Shown piece after piece: positions 10,509 to 21,000 of a DNA stretch of 64,000 nt; the first letter of the stretch is position 1; each line of letters starts with the position of its first letter. The position numbers were made by a program, and so were the translations under genes. Under the pieces are notes generated by a model, which was not told the origin of the DNA, did no database searches, and worked only from the letters and a program-made list of their open reading frames with translations. Source of the DNA: Phytomonas francai (Eukaryota > Euglenozoa > Kinetoplastea > Trypanosomatida > Trypanosomatidae); contig MJCC01000013.1 in the NCBI GenBank assembly GCA_001766655.1, positions 465,642 through 529,641 on the forward strand, in the 5' to 3' direction.

Positions 10509-11486
10509 TTACAAGCCCTTGTAGTAGCTGTAGTTGACGACCGGGGAGCCGTTCTTGCGCACCAGGTTATGGAATTTGGGCTCCAGCTTTGTTGCCGAGA
10601 TGACCTGCGTTGGTTTAAAAAGCCCGAGCGCGAAGGGCACGCCGAGCGAGAGACCCATTATCTGAAGCGAGGTTTCCGTCATGATCGGGTGCCGGCGTGC
10701 GGCGCCGCAGTACCGCATGATCGGCATGGACAGGAGGGTGGGCAGCATCAGGCACGGCATGTTCCACACGAGTCGGGCGATGGAGCACTTGAGCAGGCTT
10801 TCCCGCCCCGCCTGCACGCTCATCCCGCGGGGTGCGCCGTCCTCGTCCTTGATCTCGAGCCCGCCGCCGGACCGCAGCCACTCGTTCTTCCGCATCAGCG
10901 CCAGGTTCACGATACCGGCGACGGAGACGGCGAGGAAGGGGATCGTGCCGCGGATGATGACCCCGCTCAGCGACCCCGGCGAGACCCGCCGGAGCAGCAT
11001 CGTCGCCGTGAGCGTCCCCCCGCAGGCGACCGTGACGGCCGCCGTGTACGCCTTCACGATCTCGACCGTCGGCTGCTTGTCACTGGCGCGGTTCGCGTAG
11101 TTGATCGCGGCGTTGAGGCTCTGGTTGAGCCACTGGACGAAGATCGTCCGTGTCACGCTCATCACGGTCGAGGGCAGCATCATGTACGGCACGAGCACAA
11201 AGTTCAGCGGCAGGAAGCCGCACATGCGGAAGAAGGGGAAGATGACATCGCCGGAGGTGGGGTGGACGCACTGCTCGAGCGCGTTCCGCGCCCACCACAG
11301 CTTCGCATCCGGTACGTTCTTCAGCTCCTTCTTCTCCCATTGCGCTATAAGCTCGCGGTGCCGCTCCAGCGATTTTTTATTCTCAAGGAGAAGAAGCGGG
11401 TTAATCGCCTCGGTGAAATAAAGAGTCCGACCCTTCAGCGTATCCATGTTATACTTGGGCTCCTTTAAAACGAATGGCGGGGTCAT
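10509..11486 (-). CDS. Sideroflexin (mitochondrial amino-acid/tricarboxylate carrier family)
   Basis: The 325-residue protein matches the sideroflexin family in length and in its hallmark segments: an N-terminal region ending ENKKSLERHRELI, then RNALEQCVHPTSGDVIFPFFRMCGFLP, NQSLNAAINYANR, and a C-terminal part with LSLGVPFALGLFKP. Five or so membrane helices can be seen, starting around PLNFVLVPYMMLPS. In animals SFXN1 imports serine into mitochondria for one-carbon metabolism; the substrate here is not known. An AG lies just upstream of the ATG on the minus strand after a CA-rich pyrimidine-containing tract. Much of the frame is GC-rich. Confidence 0.93.
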   Translation of the reverse strand: MTPPFVLKEPKYNMDTLKGRTLYFTEAINPLLLLENKKSLERHRELIAQWEKKELKNVPDAKLWWARNALEQCVHPTSGDVIFPFFRMCGFLPLNFVLVPYMMLPSTVMSVTRTIFVQWLNQSLNAAINYANRASDKQPTVEIVKAYTAAVTVACGGTLTATMLLRRVSPGSLSGVIIRGTIPFLAVSVAGIVNLALMRKNEWLRSGGGLEIKDEDGAPRGMSVQAGRESLLKCSIARLVWNMPCLMLPTLLSMPIMRYCGAARRHPIMTETSLQIMGLSLGVPFALGLFKPTQVISATKLEPKFHNLVRKNGSPVVNYSYYKGL

Positions 11487-11921
11487 TTTTTTCTGGATTC
11501 CGTGTGTGTGTGTGTTAAGATTCAGACGAAAATATGAAACTGTGAGATGGGGGCAATGTGTAATATAAATAATGCGAGAGCTTTGGTAAATCTATGCTCT
11601 GTTTCGCACCCATCCGATACATCGGGATAGAGGAGGGTGAATAGCCATAGTACTTATATTTAAAGTAATCAAACATTTCTAAATGCGCTCTGAACCAGCG
11701 TAAAGAACCTATATTTATCATGCATTTTTTTTTTTAATATTCATTAGGTTACCCATGAAGTATAGTAGAGTTGTGATCGCCACTCCCATTTTTAGCTTCC
11801 GCGTTCTTTCCCGTAGCCTGTGGTGAACATCTACTACGCGTTTCTTTTTCTTTTTTTTTTCCGAAGAGGGACTAGCTGCTTCTTTAACATTTTCCGCATC
11901 CAATCGCTCCCTGGCAAATAT
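11487..11921. other. Intergenic region between sideroflexin and PRP3
   Basis: It holds the sideroflexin leader, with a GT/CA repeat at about 11504-11515, and the PRP3 3' UTR. A lysine-rich open frame on the minus strand at 11718-11903 has no ATG at its head, and an overlapping ATG frame begins inside the PRP3 end. Neither is supported as a gene. Confidence 0.5.
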
Positions 11922-13616
11922 TCAAATACATGATAGTCCATCTTGCAGAAAGGCCAGCCGCCATATCGCGGAAAAATCCTTCCATGCGCTTCCAGATGCC
12001 GGCAAAGAGCGTAAAAAAGCTTCGCCCTCTGCTATTGTCTCGCAAAAATTCATAAAAACTGCCTCCTTTGGTTCTTGCCCTTCTGGAGCGACGGTGGGGT
12101 TTGTAGGAGAAGCGTTAGCTGATGATCCGGCCTCGTGTCGGGTGCGCTTCCCTTTTTCCTCCCTTTTCGCATGCGCTTTCTTCTCACAGAAGGAGAAAAC
12201 GTCATACTTGGGGAGAGGTATCGCGCAGAGCCGGGTCGCGCGCGTTTCCGGGTGCTCCCATCGCATTTTGTGCAGAATCCAGCGCTCCAGGTGCCGCATC
12301 GCGACCTCACCGCCGGAGAGCACCACGAGCGCATCGCACCCCGCGATCCACCCCACCACCCCTCGCAGTCGGTTATCATTCGCGAGGTTCCGCAGCTTAC
12401 CGAGGTGGGCGGGGCTGAAAATGGGGTAAACGCGATACGCCCGAAGGGTTGGGCACTCCTGCGCATGCCGAATCATATCCCTCTCGCGCTTGAGGATTTG
12501 ATTAGGGAGGGCATTGACGTGGCGCTCGTGATTTCGCTGCTGATGCTCCAGAAAGCGCCGTTGATATTGCTCGTAGATCTGATTTTCAGTCGCCACGGGG
12601 TTCAGAACGCTGTGGTTGAATAGACCAAAGGCGAGACTACGGCTGCGGAGCTGATCCTCGTGCGCGGCGCCGCCGGCAGCGGTATTGTCTGAATTCCCCT
12701 TGAGTCGCTCCTGACGCTCCTGCTCTTGCTTACGCATTAAACGCTCACGCCGCTCTTTGCGCAGCTCTTCTTTCGTCTTCACGAGCTTCACCTCCGCAGG
12801 GGCCGCGCCCGACGCCGGCTGCTGGCAGTGGAGGGTGTAGAAGGAGTTCTCCAGGACGGGGTGGTGCTCGAGGCCCATAACGCTCTCAACAGCCGTGGGG
12901 CCGCCGCCCGAACTGGATCGTACCGCCGTTGTCGTCGTCGTGATCAACGTCTTCGGGTCGTACCGCGGCAGTTCGAAGGCCCAGCGATCCCACGGCTCGA
13001 TGTCGGGCACGCCGTTTGAAAAAAACGCCGCGAGCAGGGAGCTGGAGAACGCGGCAGGCGCCGCAGATTCCCCGGCACCGGTGAAAGCTGCCGACGGATC
13101 GCTTTTATCCGCCTTATCGGTCGGTGGACTGGAATGGCCCTGGCAAAACGCTCGCAGGGCCGCCGCGTACGTCAGACGCTTTTCACGCAATTGCATCGGG
13201 CTTTCCTGCCGCTGTTCTTTCCCTTCGCAGAGGGAGAGCACCGCATCGCGGCTGTTGTCCGCGGCGCCGCCTCCGGCCGAAGAGGGGGGGGGGGGGCCCA
13301 CCGTGAAGGATCCCGACGGCGGCCGGCGGTTCATGCCTTCGAAAAGCATTCCGCGTCGTCGCGCTAACGCACCGCCACCACCGCGGGCGGCGGCGGTGGT
13401 GCGCTGGACGTACCCCTGCAAGGCAGGATCGAAGGCCCTCGTTTCGGTGGCGCCTTGACTTTGCTGCGCTGCCGTCTGCTGCTCGTCTGTCAACAGCAAA
13501 CTCGCCACGACATCCTTTGCCGACTTCTCACCATCTTTGTTTCGCTGAGGAAGCGAAGAAAAGTCGATGACGAGGTCATCTTCAATGTTGATAGGGACAC
13601 GTTTCTTTCGCAGCAT
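11922..13616 (-). CDS. PRP3: PRP3-like U4/U6 small nuclear ribonucleoprotein
   Basis: The protein of 564 aa starts at the first true ATG (13616), just after a C-rich pyrimidine tract that reads as a splice-acceptor tract. The first half is low-complexity, with Gly/Pro runs. Around residues 290-470 the PRP3 pattern appears: basic KEELRKERRERLMRKQEQERQERLK, then SVLNPVATENQIYEQYQRRFLEHQQRNHERH. The C-terminal domain (DUF1115 type) follows with RLRGVVGWIAGCDALVVLSGGEVAMRHLERWILHKMRWEH. PRP3 binds the U4/U6 duplex in the tri-snRNP. Trypanosomes need it for trans-splicing as well as for the very few cis-introns. A run of 13 G/C bases at about 13284-13296 encodes a proline stretch and is a likely site of length errors. 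Confidence 0.85.
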   Translation of the reverse strand: MLRKKRVPINIEDDLVIDFSSLPQRNKDGEKSAKDVVASLLLTDEQQTAAQQSQGATETRAFDPALQGYVQRTTAAARGGGGALARRRGMLFEGMNRRPPSGSFTVGPPPPSSAGGGAADNSRDAVLSLCEGKEQRQESPMQLREKRLTYAAALRAFCQGHSSPPTDKADKSDPSAAFTGAGESAAPAAFSSSLLAAFFSNGVPDIEPWDRWAFELPRYDPKTLITTTTTAVRSSSGGGPTAVESVMGLEHHPVLENSFYTLHCQQPASGAAPAEVKLVKTKEELRKERRERLMRKQEQERQERLKGNSDNTAAGGAAHEDQLRSRSLAFGLFNHSVLNPVATENQIYEQYQRRFLEHQQRNHERHVNALPNQILKRERDMIRHAQECPTLRAYRVYPIFSPAHLGKLRNLANDNRLRGVVGWIAGCDALVVLSGGEVAMRHLERWILHKMRWEHPETRATRLCAIPLPKYDVFSFCEKKAHAKREEKGKRTRHEAGSSANASPTNPTVAPEGQEPKEAVFMNFCETIAEGEAFLRSLPASGSAWKDFSAIWRLAFLQDGLSCI

Positions 13617-14085
13617 ATGCACAGAGGGGGGGGGCTGGTCTAACGGAGGGTCACTATTTTGCTATAAATAGCAGGGCAGAAGAAAGGGTTTGTGCCGCAA
13701 TTTTTTTTTTAAATTCTTGCTTCACCTTTAAGATACAGTTCACGAAAGTTGTCCTTCAGATGCATGAGTTCAGTAGCGCGTAAGCATATTCGTCTGCATG
13801 TTTTTTTTCAAGCATAAAGTTAGAAGACGCGTTTTGAATATTAGAAACACTACTGTTTATAGGCTTTTTCTCTCCTTTCTGTTTCCCCTCCTGCCGCTTC
13901 AACAGGGTTGATTGCTAAACAGGTCAGACAACTTAGGCAGATACATTGAACTCTTTTCACCTGTCAACAGGCTACACATACGAAGCATTACCAACCTAGT
14001 ATAGAGAAGAGTCTCATGCAGAGTGTATGTGCACAGGACGTGGATGAGTCGTATAAACGTGTCTCAACTTGCCTTTAATATAGAG
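13617..14085. other. Intergenic region between PRP3 and the zinc-knuckle gene
   Basis: AT-rich spacer. Next to the PRP3 start the minus strand has a run of nine C at about 13626-13634, the probable polypyrimidine tract. Nothing else is recognised. Confidence 0.55.
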
Positions 14086-15051
14086 TTATTTGTTTGGGCA
14101 ATGCCTCGACAAATGCTCTTCGGAGCCGCAGTGCTTGCATTGATCCTTTGAGGTGCGTGTAAACGTGGGTTTTTTACACGAGCCTGCCGCGCTCGCGTCG
14201 TCGACGCATCTGGTGCTGGCCAGGTTATGAGGCCTAGCTTCTTCACGCGCGGAGGGCACCTTTTTCACCTCCACCTCCACAGCCTCGCTCGGGCGACTTT
14301 CGGTCTGCCCCTCCGCCTTTGCCATTGGGAGAGGCCCGGAGCCATCGCAGTGCCGCGTGAAGTGCGCCGAACTCCCACATTTTTGGCAGCACCCCTTCGG
14401 AAATGCCGCCGACTCGCCGCCGTCCGTGCGGGCCGGGCGGGGGGCGGCCACGTCGTCGGACGGCGGCGCCGCAGCCCTCTCGGGTTGGCGCTTGCCCCGA
14501 ACCTCGCGTTTCCCCGTGGGGGGGTGGGCCTCGCGTTCTTTGGGGGGTTTATGCCGTGGAACGACCCCGCCGCAATCGAACAGCTCTTGTATCGCGAGAG
14601 GACTGGGCGCGACGTAGATCCGGTTCTTCCCATTCCATCTGAGGTTGGCGAGGTGGTCAAAGTCCTTGGAATCGTTGGATTTGGCGGCCTGCTCGCGCGC
14701 GACGGCCTCGGCGATCTCCGCCAAGGTAGGGTCCGCGTCGTCGTCGTCGGCCAGACGGGGCGGGGCTGCCTCGCCGGCCTTCGAATTCTTCTCCTCCGCG
14801 AGTCGTTTCGAGGCCCACGCGGACAGCCGCGCCGCGCGCTCCGCGTCGTACAACTCGACGATGGCGAAGCGGTGGCGACCAAACCCGCTGAAGACGGAAC
14901 GACGCACTTTACAGCAGAAAATGGTCTCCAGGAAGGACTCATCCGCGATGGAAGGGAGGGGATACACAAGGAGGCAGGGGCCAAAAGACTCGGGGTCGCC
15001 TCCGTGGCTTGTGGCCAGCACCTGTTCTGTTGTTTGAGGAGTGGAAAGCAT
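14086..15051 (-). CDS. CCHC zinc-knuckle protein, putative nucleic-acid binder
   Basis: The protein has 321 aa from an ATG at 15049-15051. Two CCHC zinc knuckles lie in the C-terminal third: CQKCGSSAHFTRHC and, ending the protein, CKHCGSEEHLSRHC. This spacing (C-x2-C-x4-H-x4-C) is that of single-stranded nucleic-acid binding knuckles. The first 75 residues (CLLVYPLPSIADESFLETIF ... GFGRHRFAIVELYDAERAARLSAW) have the strand-helix-strand look of an RRM, although no clear RNP motif is visible. The middle is charged and low-complexity. I do not recognise the family; RNA binding is an inference from the knuckles. The centre of the gene is very GC-rich. Confidence 0.75.
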   Translation of the reverse strand: MLSTPQTTEQVLATSHGGDPESFGPCLLVYPLPSIADESFLETIFCCKVRRSVFSGFGRHRFAIVELYDAERAARLSAWASKRLAEEKNSKAGEAAPPRLADDDDADPTLAEIAEAVAREQAAKSNDSKDFDHLANLRWNGKNRIYVAPSPLAIQELFDCGGVVPRHKPPKEREAHPPTGKREVRGKRQPERAAAPPSDDVAAPRPARTDGGESAAFPKGCCQKCGSSAHFTRHCDGSGPLPMAKAEGQTESRPSEAVEVEVKKVPSAREEARPHNLASTRCVDDASAAGSCKKPTFTRTSKDQCKHCGSEEHLSRHCPNK

Positions 15052-15831
15052 TGGGAATCGGTCGATTACTACGCTGTTACTTTATTATTTTTTACCCGCT
15101 TTACAGAGGTTGCAATAACCAAAATAATTAAAACCTACTTCGAAGGAGTAAAAAAAAAAAGAGGGGAGGGGGGAAGAGAAAGTAGCTCGCAAAAACAATC
15201 TATTGGGAGTTAATTTATGCAATTGAAAACCATACTGAGAAAGAAACTAGAAGTATCACACTCTGCTTTGTCATAATCAAACCTTTTTGATAAAGGTGAT
15301 GAGTCCATCAATCTTCCCTCAACAGAGAGGGGCTACCTGTAAGTTTACATACATGACAACGTACATAGAAATCTGGATAAGAGCTTTGAATCCTTGACGA
15401 AACCGAAGACTTTGTTGTGTTGTCAGGGCCCAGCACCACGGGGTGGTGTGCGTATCAAGGGAGAGGACAACAACCAGGGGCTTGTGGGCGGAATCCCGGC
15501 CGTGAGGCGTGGGCCGATGAAGCGCAACGCCCCGCACAACCATTGTGTGCAGCCACATTCCTTGCCTACGGGATTTGAGTTGGATATTCCCCCCTCTCTC
15601 TCAGAGCAGAAGTGTAAAAAAGGGAAGATCGCGACATGTTCAGTCGGACAGGGACACGGTTTGAGCAGCTTCTCTACGGGTTCTCCATTTTTTTTTTTCG
15701 GATGTGACACGGTGGGAAAGACCACCGCTTCACGTGGAGTTCCAGAGCACCCCCCCCCCCCCCCCCCCCCACCCTTTTTTTTTCCTTTTCCCTACTTGTC
15801 AAGCAGGAGCAAAGAGGATCCGCTCCTCGAA
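15052..15831. other. Intergenic region with a 21-base C tract
   Basis: The spacer holds a run of 21 C at 15750-15770 followed by a T run (plus strand). On the transcribed strand these are G and A tracts, so they lie on the wrong strand for splice-acceptor pyrimidine tracts of the minus unit. A possible acceptor pyrimidine tract for the zinc-knuckle gene is the purine-rich stretch at 15150-15180. No gene is seen. Confidence 0.55.
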
Positions 15832-16752
15832 TCAGCGCCGGAGCTCCGAGAGCAGCACGGGCACCCCCTCGCGCGGCAGCTCCTGGGGCTGGACCATGCG
15901 CATATCGGCGTCCGCGAGCGTGCGCTTCAGCCGAATCGCGTACACGCGCAAGGCCTTCGCCTCCGTCGGCAGGCTCCGGCCGAGGGGGGCCGCGCCGAGG
16001 CCCGCGGGTTCCCCCCCCGCGAGCGACCCCACGCGGTGCGAGGGGCGCCTCTCGAAGAAGGCCGGTCGAAGGCTGTAGGCGACCTCGGCGGTGGCCAAAG
16101 GGCCCGTGTGGTGCCGCGCGAGGTCGGCGTGGATGCTCTCGGCGAGCTCGACGCAATGCCGGCGACTCGCGAGGCTCTGCGCGGCGTCCGCGGCGGCCTG
16201 CGGGGGGGCCCGCTCGGCCTCGGCGCGATTGCAGGTCACGGCGAGGGCGTGGACGGCGGGGGTGGGGGCCGGCATCGGCGCCGCAACCTCGCAGAGCGTG
16301 ATCATGTCGTGGAAGTACGGCTCAAAGGGCCGCGCCCGGGCCGGCCGCGGGCGCACGCTCCGCGGCAACGGCCGCCCCGTCCGGTGCGGCGCGCGCGTCG
16401 CCGTCTGCGAGGCCTGGAAGTGGGCGGTGTCGAAGCGGAAGCCGTTCTCCCGCCAGAGCCGGCAGCGGTTGCAAGGGATGACCCCGGCTTCGGGCCAACG
16501 CGCGGCCCCGCTCTCCTCGATCTCGACCCGCTTCGCGTGCTCCGCGGCACGTTGCGTATTCTCTATAAATACCTCCTTGGGGAAAGGGTCGTAGGCTTTC
16601 TTTCGGGACTCCGGGTTAAGCCTCAGGTAGGAGTCACTCGACGATGTGTACATATCAGCCCGCTTGCGGTCTAGTTTTTCCCTCCTGAGTTGCCTACAAT
16701 CCATCATCGGAGCATAAAAATCTAGGCTCACTTTGGCGGTGCCGGTGTACAT
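15832..16752 (-). CDS. Hypothetical protein, unrecognised
   Basis: A 306-residue frame from an ATG at 16750-16752. The N-terminal third is charged and soluble with a CNRC pair (GVIPCNRCRLWRENGF) around residue 95; the rest is rich in Ala, Arg and Pro and very GC-rich. No transmembrane segment, signal peptide or known domain is visible. It sits in register in the minus unit and its codon use agrees with its neighbours, which is the main support. I can name no function. The C-terminal segment with alternating Ala, Glu, Arg and Leu may be helical. Confidence 0.65.
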   Translation of the reverse strand: MYTGTAKVSLDFYAPMMDCRQLRREKLDRKRADMYTSSSDSYLRLNPESRKKAYDPFPKEVFIENTQRAAEHAKRVEIEESGAARWPEAGVIPCNRCRLWRENGFRFDTAHFQASQTATRAPHRTGRPLPRSVRPRPARARPFEPYFHDMITLCEVAAPMPAPTPAVHALAVTCNRAEAERAPPQAAADAAQSLASRRHCVELAESIHADLARHHTGPLATAEVAYSLRPAFFERRPSHRVGSLAGGEPAGLGAAPLGRSLPTEAKALRVYAIRLKRTLADADMRMVQPQELPREGVPVLLSELRR

Positions 16753-16913
16753 TGCAATCTTTTCCCAATATCAAAGCTTGACCACACACTATTTGCTAAT
16801 CTTATTGTGTATTCTGCTGGAAATATCAATTTTCCTTTTTTTTTTCTATAAATGAAAGAAAAAGTTAACCATGCTCGTTCAGTGCACTCTGTAAAGGGTG
16901 CACATACATACAT

Positions 16914-16961
<48 letters not shown>

Positions 16962-18013
16962 CCAAGAGTCGTTTTTATTGGCGTTTTTTTGTCCTCCAAA
17001 GTTTTAAATAGAGAGGGACCCAATGAAACCGAGAAAACACGCTACGTCGTTGGAATGAACTACTATGGTAATAATAGTTATGCCTAACATGAAGGAATAC
17101 CTCGGTGTATGAGTGCAAATGGTACAGATACAAATATGTATCACACGCACCCAGATGGAGGATTTGCTTGATAACAAGCATTTTGTTCCATTTTCCAAAA
17201 CTAAGACCGTACCTTCCAATAGGATTTCATGAAAGTAACCATCATCTTACGCAATAACAATGATTATACAACTTCCGCAATCGAAATTACAAGTTTACGA
17301 GTTGTACCCCGTGGATGGCTCAATCTTCTTCACCAACACTTCCGCTCATCCCTTTACCTCTTCACCCTCGCATCACAGTGGACTCCCCACTGTCGCGAGT
17401 CACTTTTCTGCATTTTGGAGCTAAGCTCTAAAACCTTTCTGGGAAAAGGGATTTTTTTTCGATGCCCCCCTCCCCCAACTGTGGGCCTTGTGTCAGTTTT
17501 AGGGTTTCCATTGCCTCACCAGTATCAATATTAGATTTAGGCCCCATTTTGCAATGGATATCAATCAGGTTGTCGCCAAGTGAAGCTTCATCTGACCGAA
17601 AACCTTTTTTGACTAGACGTCTTTTCGGACTCCTTCAATAAGCTAGTATAAGCGGAGCCGTATCGCCTTGAACTCTAATGTGTCACCACAGTTAATGTGG
17701 GCCGATAAATCGGGGCCAACGACACCGTTACTGTTCTTCCCTTCGGTTTACCCGGATTAAATCCACATCAATAGGTTCCCGAGTTGGCAAAACAAAAAGG
17801 GAAAAGAAACGAATGCGAAAAAGTACGGCGCACCCCATGAAGTCGTGTAGATCGCATACCCTCCAGATTACTTGTGCTGTAATCGCATCGGGCGGTAAGA
17901 AGTTAGACTCCCCCATTCATTCTTCCTTTTCTTTATGTGTGCGTGTGTGGAGGGAGGTGAGGGAAGAAAAGGGGGTAAAATCTTGCATGCACTTGAGAGC
18001 ATTTGTGGTGGTG
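16753..18013. other. Long intergenic region with a TA microsatellite
   Basis: A CA run passing into an uninterrupted TA run lies at about 16911-16958. The rest is unique AT-rich sequence, slightly more GC-rich at 17310-17760. No coding frame with recognisable features is seen on either strand. It holds the 3' UTR of the degenerate synthetase gene. Confidence 0.55.
16911..16958. repeat. CA/TA dinucleotide microsatellite
   Basis: A short CA repeat followed by about 18 TA units. It is intergenic, upstream of the start of the unrecognised protein gene that ends at 15832. Confidence 0.9.
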
Positions 18014-21000
18014 CTACGTGTCCCACAAGAAAAGCTCCTCGATGATGGCTTTATATCGTTGCTCGATCACGGAGCGTGCAAGCCTGCCGGTCACTGTTCG
18101 TGCGCCGTTGTGGGTCGTCCACTCGTCGTAAAGGACCTGCACGTGGCGAACAAGCTCATGGGGCATACTGTGATGCCGGACCGCCAGTTCCCGAAGCGAT
18201 TCCGCGGCTGCCTCGTTAAAGAGTGGCTCCCGCAGACAGCGCGGCCAGGATAAGGACAAACCTTTGCCCCGCGCGCTACCCTCATGCGTTCTACCTGAGC
18301 GAGTTCCCCCCTTAAGCGCCGCATAGCTGGCTTTTGAGAGGTGGGACTGCGTCGCTGCGTCCTGGATAAATGCGGTGGTGTGGAGTTTGTCTGTCAGGAC
18401 CAGGGCGCAAATGTAGGATCGAAAGGGGTGAACCAGTACGCACACGCTACCACCAACACCCGCATCACGTCGGGAAGCACACAGAGGGTGCTGATTATAC
18501 ACCGCCTCCAGCGATTCCACGTCTATAACGCAGCCCAACGAGTTCACGTCCTGAGGCCCCAGGCGCGCCACCGGGCGAAGGGTCCCGTCGGATAGCCGCT
18601 CCACGATCTCGCCTGTGTGCAGCCACCCGTTGCTCTCCAACACGGCGGCGGTCTTCTCCGGATTGCAGTGGTAGCCCGCCATAATCGTGGGGCCACGGAG
18701 CAGGAGCTCGCCGCAGGGCCGCACCGCACAATGGCTCCATTGTTTAACATCCCGAAGCTTCATCTCCACCGGGCCGAGCGGGTCCCCGATATTGCGCATG
18801 TGATCCACCCAAAGATCCTGCATCGCACCGCATCCCGCGGCCTCCGTGGGGGCATAGACCTGCGAGACGGCGACGCCGCAGACGACTTTAAGGTACTCCT
18901 GCGTGCGCGGATGAAGGGGGCCGGAGCAGGAAAGCACCAACTGGCACCGCCCCCCGAGCAGCTGCCGCGGCTGACCAAATATGAACTGGTTGAGGAAGGG
19001 CGTGTCGAGGCCACGCCGTAGGGCCTGCCGGCGCTGCTCGTAGCCGAGCTCGAAGAGGACCCGGGGAAAGCCGTTCGAGAGGGTGCGCGTGACGGTGCTG
19101 CTGAGCTGATCTAACGTGTGCGGCACGGCGCTGAAGACGAGCGGCTTGTACTGGTCCAGATCACCTCTGGGATGGGCATCGGCATTCGTGAGGGTCGCAG
19201 ACGACCCATAGCACAGCAGGAAACCCTCTGTGAGAAAAACCATCTCCAGCACCAACTCCTGAACGTTATGGAGGGGGAGATAAGCAAGGTAGGTTGGTTG
19301 GTCGGTGCTACATCTTGGCCGTGGCTCTTCTGCTTGCTGAAGCCACTCCCGGATAGTACCATAGGGGTTCGTCTTCTTTAGTGTCGAGAGGTATTCAAAT
19401 ATCCTCTCGTAGTATCCTTGCTCCCTGCGCTGCTCTTCGTTGGCATAATTTATCCTATTTTTTTTGCTTGCCTTATTGCCAATGCCATGGTTTTTTATAT
19501 TTCTTCGTCGACTTTCCACTACTTCGCTTGTGTGCAAGTTCTCTTCACCGGGCACACGTTTGTCCTCCTCATACCTATTTGCATTCCTGTTCTCACTGTC
19601 GTCATGAGAGGCTGAGGGGAAGAGCTGCATGCTACCAAACCGCTCGCGATACCCCGCGACTGAGGCGGCTAGGGCGCCGTGGGTGAGCAGGACCCCTTTG
19701 GGGTCTCCCTCGGTGTACACGACTAATGCCAAGTCTGACGAGCGAAGTGCGACCAGCCCATTCGCGCTGCCGCTGTCTACAAAGTGCAGGTGTTTCCTTG
19801 GGGGCACCAGCGGGATGGGCGTAGGCAAAGACTCTGTGGTGTTCAAAAGGTTCGAGTGTGGACTGATATCACAACGATCCTGCACGGCGCTCCTCGGTAA
19901 ACTAGCATCAACGCCCACGGTGAAGAGTTTTCTGTTCGTTGTTTTGGCTGATCTCACGATGACACCGTCATCATCACATTCATAGGGTTCCTCTAAACTC
20001 GCTGAAACGTGTCTTCGCGGTTGCCTCCGTTTACGATATTGCCCCTCACCGCGTTTGAAGAGAACCTTCTTGCCATATTCTAACACCTCAGTCCACCACA
20101 GTACCTCTTCCTTTTCATCCGACTCTTCTTGGCGGTGGTGCCCGTCGGGTTGTGTTTCGCTGCCAACGACACCGTTGGGGTCGAATTGGGTCTCCCTGAT
20201 GTTTGCCTGCTGCATGACAATGAAGAGCGGGCGTGGGGGAAGGACTCGGCGGTGGGGCTCACGCGCCCTTTGCCGGCCACCCTCCCCGTCGGCTGCGCAG
20301 CTCTCGTGCAGTGCGGCTGCCTCTCGAATGTACCGCCGCAGCCGGCCCACGACGTGGCGTTGGCAGACGACCGCCTTGGCGCGCAGCAGCACCTCCGTCG
20401 CGACCCGCCTCAGGCAGCCGTCGGCGCCGTGGAAGACCGCCGGGACGAGCCCCTGCGACCAACACCCGTAGCACATCACGAGCCACTCCCAGCGCGTCTC
20501 CCACGCCAGCCCGACGGGGTCGCCGGGCTTCAGCCCGAGCGAGCGCAGGGCGCGGCCAAAGGCCTCGACGCTGGCCCACAGCTCCCCGCACGTCATGGAC
20601 TGCGGCGGCCCCATGTAGCGCAGGCACCGCCGCGCGAGGGAAGGGGCGGGGGGGTCGCTTAGGTACTTGTACGACGTCACGGCGCGCCAGGAGAGCGCCG
20701 GGGCGCCCGGGTGCAGCGCGCAGAACGCACGGAGCTGATCGACCACGGACCACAGCAGCGGACCCGACGAACCCGCCACCGAGCTGCCATCCCCGCCGGC
20801 GTCGTCGTCGGCAAGCGGCCACCAGGTCGTTTGGTAGAGTTCCTGGAGGTCCCGCGAGGCGCAGAGTGCTCTGTGGGGGGCATGGAAAACGGCACTCTCC
20901 ACGTCTTTATACGTTCCCTCGGCGCCATAGTAGTACTGAAAGGCATCCGCGCAGTCTAGCGGGTTCATGCTGTTCTCTCCCACGCTCGACGAGTCACTGT

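Noticed and set aside
11718..11933. Lysine-rich small frames downstream of PRP3, one starting with MDYHVFEYLPG
   Set aside because: One has no ATG. The other overlaps the end of PRP3, whose C-terminus already looks complete. Poly-A in the 3' UTR explains the lysines.
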